Source of the DNA: Hesseltinella vesiculosa
Taxonomy: Eukaryota > Mucoromycota > Mucoromycetes > Mucorales > Cunninghamellaceae
Direction: 5' to 3'
Length of the DNA stretch: 64,000 nucleotides
Assembly: GCA_002104935.1 (NCBI GenBank)
Contig: MCGT01000018.1
Coordinates: 421,701 to 485,700, forward strand
Part shown: one piece after another, positions 58,641-64,000 of the stretch
Layout of the letters: the number at the start of each line of letters is the position of its first letter
Position numbering within the stretch: the stretch's first letter is position 1
Position numbers and translations under genes: made by a program
The notes under the pieces: model-generated
What the model was told of the DNA's origin: nothing
The model's input: the letters and a program-made list of their open reading frames with translations, nothing else
Databases searched by the model: none

Positions 58641-60275
58641 ATGGCAAAGGCAAATGCAAAAAATGCCGAGAGGCAAGTATCCAAGTACTTTTTCCAACGG
58701 TTTCGAGATCGCCGTGATGACACGCCTGAGCGCTTTTTGGGGCAAGTTCGTTCGCCTGAAGCTGTAAAAGACATGCCATCGCAGGAAGCAAGTGACGTAG
58801 ATATGGTCTCGCAAGAAACAATCCACAAAAGCAAACTTGGAGAAGAAGGTGAAGGATTAGGCCCTTTGTTCCATGGGTGGATGAACGATCTCACAATAAA
58901 ACGTGAACGAGCACGTGGCTCACTGGACACCAACGCTGTGGACGATGATTTGAATTTTTTTCTGGACACCTACACGGGCGGGACGAATCAAAAGGACACA
59001 ATGCACCGGTTTGGCAATCCCAGGTTGGCTGTGGCGCTGGAATTAGACAACCAACCAAAGTTGATGAACAGAAACGCCAGTCAACGTGCTTTGCACTTGA
59101 AACGTGAAAAACTCAAGAGAGATGCCCGAGCGGATCTCATCGCCATGATTGATGAATGCCTGCCTCACCGCCGACTTTCCTCCTCACCGTCAAGGGATCT
59201 AATCGCTGAGCCGTCATCAACAGCAATCTTGCATGGACAAACTCTCTGCGACATCCTTCCGGGGTCTTCCAAGAAACGACTTGCGGCAGAATTGGACGAG
59301 CAACCGGCAAAACGACGGTTCACTGAGCCCACGGCGGATGTCAATGCCAAGCCTGCCAAAGCGATTCAAAAATTGGTTCCTCGTCATACTAACGCACGCC
59401 GTTCCAAAGCACCCTGTACAAAACCAGTGACTTCTACCCCATCACCATCCAATGACAAACTGGTTAGGTCCTCCGTCTCTCCTGTACTCGTTCGCTCCTC
59501 GTACTTTGCTCGAATCGAAAAGCCTGCCCCTGTCATAGCTACCTATGTCAAGGATCCAGTGCTGGCCAGAGCAATATCGCACAAGAAGCCTGTTCCTGAC
59601 AAAAAAACTTCCCTCGCCATGAAAACTGTACGAGCCAAAGCATTCGACACCGGTGCTGCTGGCCCTTCCAAACCATTTCAATTTAAAATCGATGCTCCCT
59701 CCAAACGTGTCCCAGCAAAGAAGCATGCCCCAGCGTCGGTCATGATCGCCAATACCAGTAACAAAGAAACATCTGGCACCAAGAAGCCTGTACCAGCTAA
59801 AAGTGACCAGCTCAGGAAACCAGCTCCAGTCAGAACTATCCCCAAAGTTGGCCCCACCAAGGGAAGGCATTCCAAAACTGGTCTGATCAAAAAACCCCTG
59901 CCTCCCAAGAAGACTACACCTGGTGTCAAAAAACCTGTTCCAGCCATAGTTACATCTACCAAGAAGGAGCTCTCAGCCATGCATGCCATCTCCAACGCCG
60001 GCCCTTTTACAGCTGATCATGGCAAGAAGTCTGCGCCTGCTAAGAAACTCGATCGGGCCAAAACTCCGCCTACCGAGACACCAGTTCTTGCCAAACCTGC
60101 CACCAGTATCAGCAAGCAAGTAGGAAGGGCCGTGACACGAGCAATGGCTCGAGCTCAGGTAGTACCAGATGACGAACCAGTACCAGCCATCGAGAAACCA
60201 ATTCAGCGACCTCCAAAACGAAAATATGCACTCCAGCAAAAGGATCCAAACGCTGTACACTTTATCCAAAAATGA
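58641..60275 (+). CDS. Lys/Pro/Ala-rich basic protein of unknown function
   Basis: From the ATG at 58641 a single exon encodes 544 residues. Residues 1-60 are charged and helical (RQVSKYFFQRFRDRRDDTPERF). The next 150 contain short conserved-looking segments (GPLFHGWMNDLTIKRERARG, DDDLNFFLDTY). From about residue 230 the chain is built of degenerate KKPVPAK-type units, as in histone H1 tails or microtubule-binding regions, and ends DPNAVHFIQK. The composition suggests a nuclear or chromatin/spindle-associated basic protein. I recognise no family. A longer frame upstream (from 58518) is broken by a T-run and is probably leader or intron. Confidence 0.6.
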   Translation: MAKANAKNAERQVSKYFFQRFRDRRDDTPERFLGQVRSPEAVKDMPSQEASDVDMVSQETIHKSKLGEEGEGLGPLFHGWMNDLTIKRERARGSLDTNAVDDDLNFFLDTYTGGTNQKDTMHRFGNPRLAVALELDNQPKLMNRNASQRALHLKREKLKRDARADLIAMIDECLPHRRLSSSPSRDLIAEPSSTAILHGQTLCDILPGSSKKRLAAELDEQPAKRRFTEPTADVNAKPAKAIQKLVPRHTNARRSKAPCTKPVTSTPSPSNDKLVRSSVSPVLVRSSYFARIEKPAPVIATYVKDPVLARAISHKKPVPDKKTSLAMKTVRAKAFDTGAAGPSKPFQFKIDAPSKRVPAKKHAPASVMIANTSNKETSGTKKPVPAKSDQLRKPAPVRTIPKVGPTKGRHSKTGLIKKPLPPKKTTPGVKKPVPAIVTSTKKELSAMHAISNAGPFTADHGKKSAPAKKLDRAKTPPTETPVLAKPATSISKQVGRAVTRAMARAQVVPDDEPVPAIEKPIQRPPKRKYALQQKDPNAVHFIQK

Positions 60276-60778
60276 ATGTCGGAATACCAAAATAACGAAG
60301 TCGTGAAATAACAAAATCAAAAAAAAGTCGCATTGTCGTGCATCAATTGTGGTGATGAGCACCAAGAGAGAAAAAAAACCGAAGAGTGGAGCTATAATAT
60401 TTAAGGCATAAGTGTCAGCCTGAAGCAACTAAACCTTATACTTGAGATGGACGTGGTACTCACGAAGGCGAAAGGGAGCATGCAGTATCAACCAAAAGAA
60501 ACACCGCTAAGAATAAATAAAAATCGAACGGTGAGTGACGAAAGTGATGCTTGGCTATTCCACGAGAGTGAAGCTTACAATACAAGAGGGAAAGGCAGAG
60601 CCGTGTACAAAGGGAAGGAAATGTTAGTTCATACTCTTCGATATGGTTTGAAAATTTACCCTAAATAAAAAGGTAAGGAATCTGCCTTGTCTTTTCTCAT
60701 CTTTCTTACCAAGGACAGACAAAGACGCCTTTGTCGTCTACATTTGAAAGGTGTAAAATTGAAATCTTCGGGATTTCA
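60276..60778. other. Gene-free stretch just downstream of the Fanzor stop codon
   Basis: About 500 bases lie between the basic-protein gene and the Fanzor stop. A 73-codon plus-strand frame (60447-60668) has no recognisable motif. In the TnpB/Fanzor superfamily the guide RNA is usually encoded at or just beyond the 3' end of the nuclease gene on the same strand, so this is where such an RNA would be sought. Confidence 0.4.
60718..60735 (-). other. Perfect 7-bp hairpin downstream of Fanzor
   Basis: GACAAAG-ACGC-CTTTGTC forms a seven-pair stem with a four-base loop, 44 bases after the Fanzor stop on the minus strand. It could be part of a guide-RNA scaffold or 3' end signal. A looser pair, GGTAAG at 60672-60677 and CTTACC at 60705-60710, lies beside it. 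Confidence 0.35.
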
Positions 60779-63700
60779 TCAATGGTTCATTGACTTGGTG
60801 AAAACTTCGGGACGAGGTTGCTTCTCTTGTTCCAAATATCCCAGGTGCAGAATGTTTTTGGCTGCCGACTTGTCCCGGTTCCAATGGCGTTGGCAAATGT
60901 AGCATGTCTTTACAGACCAGAGGGAAACCGCGGAATCGGTCAAAGGGTCAAGAACTCGCGCAAGCGACAGAGATTGCGTGTGGCAGGCACAGCATACCTA
61001 AAACCAAGACACTTGTTATGAGCAGCTATTCTTCCCGCCACCCCAGTTCTGTCTTACTTGACTTGTAAAGCTTTCATTGACCACGCAGACAAGCAGCCGT
61101 CCTTCCAACTCGGCTTGCTTGAGTTTTGGCATAATTGACATGCGCGTTTTTTTCCCCTTCAGTGTGAAGCCGAACACACCAGAGCCCATCATGACCAGGG
61201 GTATTCTTGAAAAGGGTATTTTTTTACTGAATAAAAAAATAAAGATTGACGTCAATCTCCGTTATCCCCCCCCCTCTCTCTTTTTTACCATTCATACTTA
61301 CAGTACGTCATGTTCTTTATATTTTTTGCCACCAAACGCAAAGATGTTCACCATCTCATCCAGGACTTTTTGCTTAGAGACATAGGCCAAAAAGCGCGCA
61401 TTGGTAAAGGATGAGCCATAAAATTGGTAAAGCACAGGCAGGGTCTCGCACAGCGACTGGCAATACGATGTCCATCTGGTCGATGACACCGTTTTTTTCG
61501 TTGGCAGGCTGTTGAGTGCAATGTTCATCCCAGACTCGGTGGTTGACAGCTGGCGGTGGTATCGACGTTTTTTATACCCGGATTTGGCGTAAAATTCGTT
61601 GTTTGTGAATCGAAGGCAATTTTTTTCGGAATCCACTGCTGTGAAGGGCACCGTGTGCCCTGGGTCAACACCATAGGACCAAAATTCCACCATGTCGTTG
61701 TCATCCAAGTCACTCATGACGAGATCAGGCAGGCGCTCTCGGCTTTTCCGTTCGCACAGGAATTCCAGGGTATGGCCATCGGTTCGTACAAGGTTCCTGA
61801 ATGCTATTTTGTTCCCTTCAGGGGGCACATCCACATCATACGACCCCAGAGATTCTCGGCTAGGGAAACAAAAAGATTACCACGATGCCCGCTTTTTTTT
61901 TTCTATTCACCTGCCCAAGCTTACCACTGCTCCAGTCGGACCTTTTTGAAATCCAACGAAGTCCAAAATACCAGGAACTTCTTCTTGATCTTTTGATAGT
62001 CAGAAAGAACCGGCTGTCTGGGTCGTCCTCGTCTGGATGGTTCGTCGTTAGGGCCGTCCATTGCCACAGGATTGCCGACGAACAAATAATCTTCGTATCG
62101 AGGTTGTGCACCTGCTTGGTCGAAAATCCGGGCCAGACACTGGGCATCCAGAGTCACAAACTTGCGCGTGAATCGAAGAGCAGGCAGCAGGGTATACATT
62201 TTTGTGACATGCATTGTTGAAGCTGTTGTCGTTCTGAAGCATACTGACGTGTCGATCATATACCGTCCATTCAGGAATTGGCGTGACAACGAGAGTTGTT
62301 CACGGGTTCTTGTTACCAATGTTGTCATTCCACTGCGAAGATAATCGCCAAGCTTTGGGCCAAATCTGACAGGCATCGTCGGATGGTTGACCATTTTGAA
62401 AAACGCACGGACAAGGCGGTTTTGCTGCCGGCGGCCCAGATCATTGAATTGGTCCAAACGCGTAAGCAGCTCCCAGCAGCTCTTGTTGTCAGCATAGTCG
62501 ACGATTGTTTCTTCGCTCACTACACCAGTGGCTGCATTATTGTAGGCTTCCATTTCAGCTATTTTTATTTTTTGGAGGAGGAAGAGATGAGTCCTATTTC
62601 CTTTGACACAATTGAGCCTCTTTTTACGCCCTTACCAAGGAATCCATACACGACGGGCAAGTATAAGTTAAACTTGGCTGTTAGATTTTCCAAATTCACA
62701 GGCGTCGGCCCTAGGGTCACATTGGAAATCACTGACGCCACAGCATCTTGCCAGGAAGCATGTGCATACGTAGGAGTTGCTGGTTCGCTGTCAGTCCCGC
62801 AGAGAGTGTCGTAGGCAAATGACACCAATTTCTTCAACGATTTTTTAGTTGGCTTTTCCTGTTAAGAGGCAAAGAGGGAGAGTTGTTTAGTTCCTGTCTT
62901 CTTTTCCCTCGCAACTTACATTGGCTGGAATCAAAGATCGGAATTTGAACGCCAAGAAGGTTCGGCAGCGAGGTTCAAATGATTCAGCCAGGCCATTCTT
63001 GACCGCTGTGGCTAGGGTCTTGGCCATATGAGCGTACGTTTGGGAATAGCCAGGTAACGGTTGAACTGTTGGGAGATCCGCGGTTTCGAATGATTGGACA
63101 TATGCGTGAAAAATGGATTCTGTGTCTTGGGGGAGGTTCGGATTTTGATTTGTGATGTGACCACCAAGCAGCAACTGCATAACGCCATAAATGTAATCTT
63201 GCGAGCCAAAATGGAGAGGGATTGGCTCAGAACCTTCCAACAGTGTCAGAGCATGATGTTGGGTAAAAAGCATGGCTTTGATCGACAGATCCCGCACATG
63301 GTCGACAACGACGTTCACTTCTTGCATCACATTTGCTTTGGCACGCATTCGCTGCCGTCTGGAATGGCCATAGCATCGCAGGGCATGCTTCAGAGAACAG
63401 CGACGGACAAAAGGGGTGTGGTTTGGACCAATGATGTTGCCCAGAACATCGTCCACATTGGTTTTATGGGCGTGGCAGAGGTGGCTGGCAGCATTTCCGT
63501 GGTGCTCGCACGCGTCATTGCTTCCGTCCGGGAGAATGCAGTGTGAGCATCGGGGAACGTTGGGATTGGCCCGGGCGGCGTCCAATTGCCGTTAGCCTGC
63601 TCTTCTCCCTTGTCTGTTCTGCTGTCTCACAACTGCTTGGGTTGGTGCCCCATAATGTCCTAGCAGCCAAAAAAAAAAAAAACCAGTCAGATATTTCGTT

Positions 63701-63953
63701 TGACCAATGCTTGTCATGTCAACTTACTGTTGAATGGGCAGAGCCGGGAACGACCATCCACATGATCTGTCCTTCCGCATCTGGCACAGGGTGTTCTGCC
63801 TGAATGTATTGAAACAAAGCATTCTGTTAGCTGTCCCTTATTCTGGAGCAAGATCTCACCTTGTCGCTCTTGTTCTTCCTCTCTTTCAATTTTGCGCCGT
63901 TTTAGACCCTCCAAATAGGCTCTTTGTTGTAGAATGGTTTGGGGACATTGCAT
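60779..63953 (-). CDS. Fanzor (eukaryotic TnpB-like RNA-guided nuclease), with one in-frame TAA
   Basis: Eight exons keep one frame over 896 codons: 63860-63953, 63728-63799, 62920-63659, 62636-62858, 61925-62558, 61302-61859, 61058-61205, 60779-60997. The N-terminus has a zinc-knuckle (CARCGRTDH..CPFN) and a Cys/His-rich block (CSHC..CEHHG..HLCHAH). The C-terminal RuvC nuclease shows WSYGVDPG (Asp653), VVNESFTSQ (Glu818) and WNRDKSAAKNI (Asp865). A zinc ribbon has VCCACH and CYICQ, the arrangement of IS605 OrfB/TnpB proteins. The strand IPLVMMGSGVFG lacks the usual TnpB glutamate, so Glu818 is the candidate, as reported for Fanzors. A TAA at 63592-63594 (codon 78) interrupts the frame; the next in-frame ATG (63346-63348) would leave 736 residues with the whole nuclease part. 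The 5' flank and any terminal repeats fall outside the window. Confidence 0.85.
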
Positions 63954-64000
63954 AACTACAAGAATAAGGTGAACAAAGTCGAAAGGTAAATGCGTGAAGG

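Noticed and set aside
60447..60668. 73-codon plus-strand frame beside the Fanzor
   Set aside because: No motif, no homology recognised, and it lies in the expected non-coding 3' flank; kept only as part of the gene-free region.
63659..63720. Alternative splicing with a GTGAGA donor in Fanzor exon 3 to skip the TAA
   Set aside because: The first downstream acceptor after the TAA (near 63500) puts a TGA directly in frame, so it does not rescue the reading frame.

Overview
This window is nuclear DNA from a filamentous fungus, most likely a Mucoromycota (Mucorales-type) species. Genes sit on both strands. Most are split by short GT-AG introns (about 45-110 nt), and long poly-T/poly-A runs fill introns and intergenic DNA. 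Products are typically eukaryotic: a TALE homeobox factor, a P4-ATPase flippase, an H4K20 methyltransferase, NADH-glutamate synthase, sulfite reductase beta subunit and a Fanzor nuclease. Names rest on motifs and remembered family features; no search was run. Exon borders were joined by hand and checked for reading-frame continuity.

Layout. 1-9.4 kb: tail of an unidentified gene, a conserved gene of unknown function (-), a TALE homeobox gene (+), WBP11 splicing factor (-) head-to-head with mRNA-export cofactor NXT1/p15 (+), then a Pho84-type phosphate transporter (+). 9.4-17.4 kb: gene-poor, with a dispersed repeat family, a GA microsatellite, coding remnants and one HAD nucleotidase-like gene (-). 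17.4-38.3 kb: gene-dense, with sulfite reductase beta subunit (+), a coiled-coil protein (+), an acidic/His-rich protein (-), a tyrosine/lipid phosphatase (-), a membrane-anchored protoglobin (-), a Drs2-type flippase (-), a FabG-like reductase (+), a GST (-) and SET9 (-). 38.3-46.8 kb: gene-poor, with pseudogene remnants, a 36-bp minisatellite and one secreted double-psi-barrel-like protein (-). 46.8-57.5 kb: glutamate synthase GLT1 (+), a single-domain response regulator (-) and a UFD1/zinc-finger protein (+). 57.5-64 kb: a Lys/Pro/Ala-rich protein (+) and, at the right edge, a Fanzor gene (-).

The most notable item is the Fanzor at 60779-63953 (-), a eukaryotic relative of the RNA-guided TnpB nucleases. 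The C-terminal RuvC acidic residues and the zinc ribbon are all present when eight exons are joined. One in-frame TAA interrupts the N-terminal region (codon 78). A gene-free stretch with a hairpin follows the stop codon, where guide RNAs of this family usually lie.

The genes do not form one pathway. Sulfite reductase and GLT1 serve sulfur and nitrogen assimilation, the Pho84-like carrier imports phosphate, and WBP11, NXT1 and SET9 act in the nucleus on splicing, mRNA export and chromatin.
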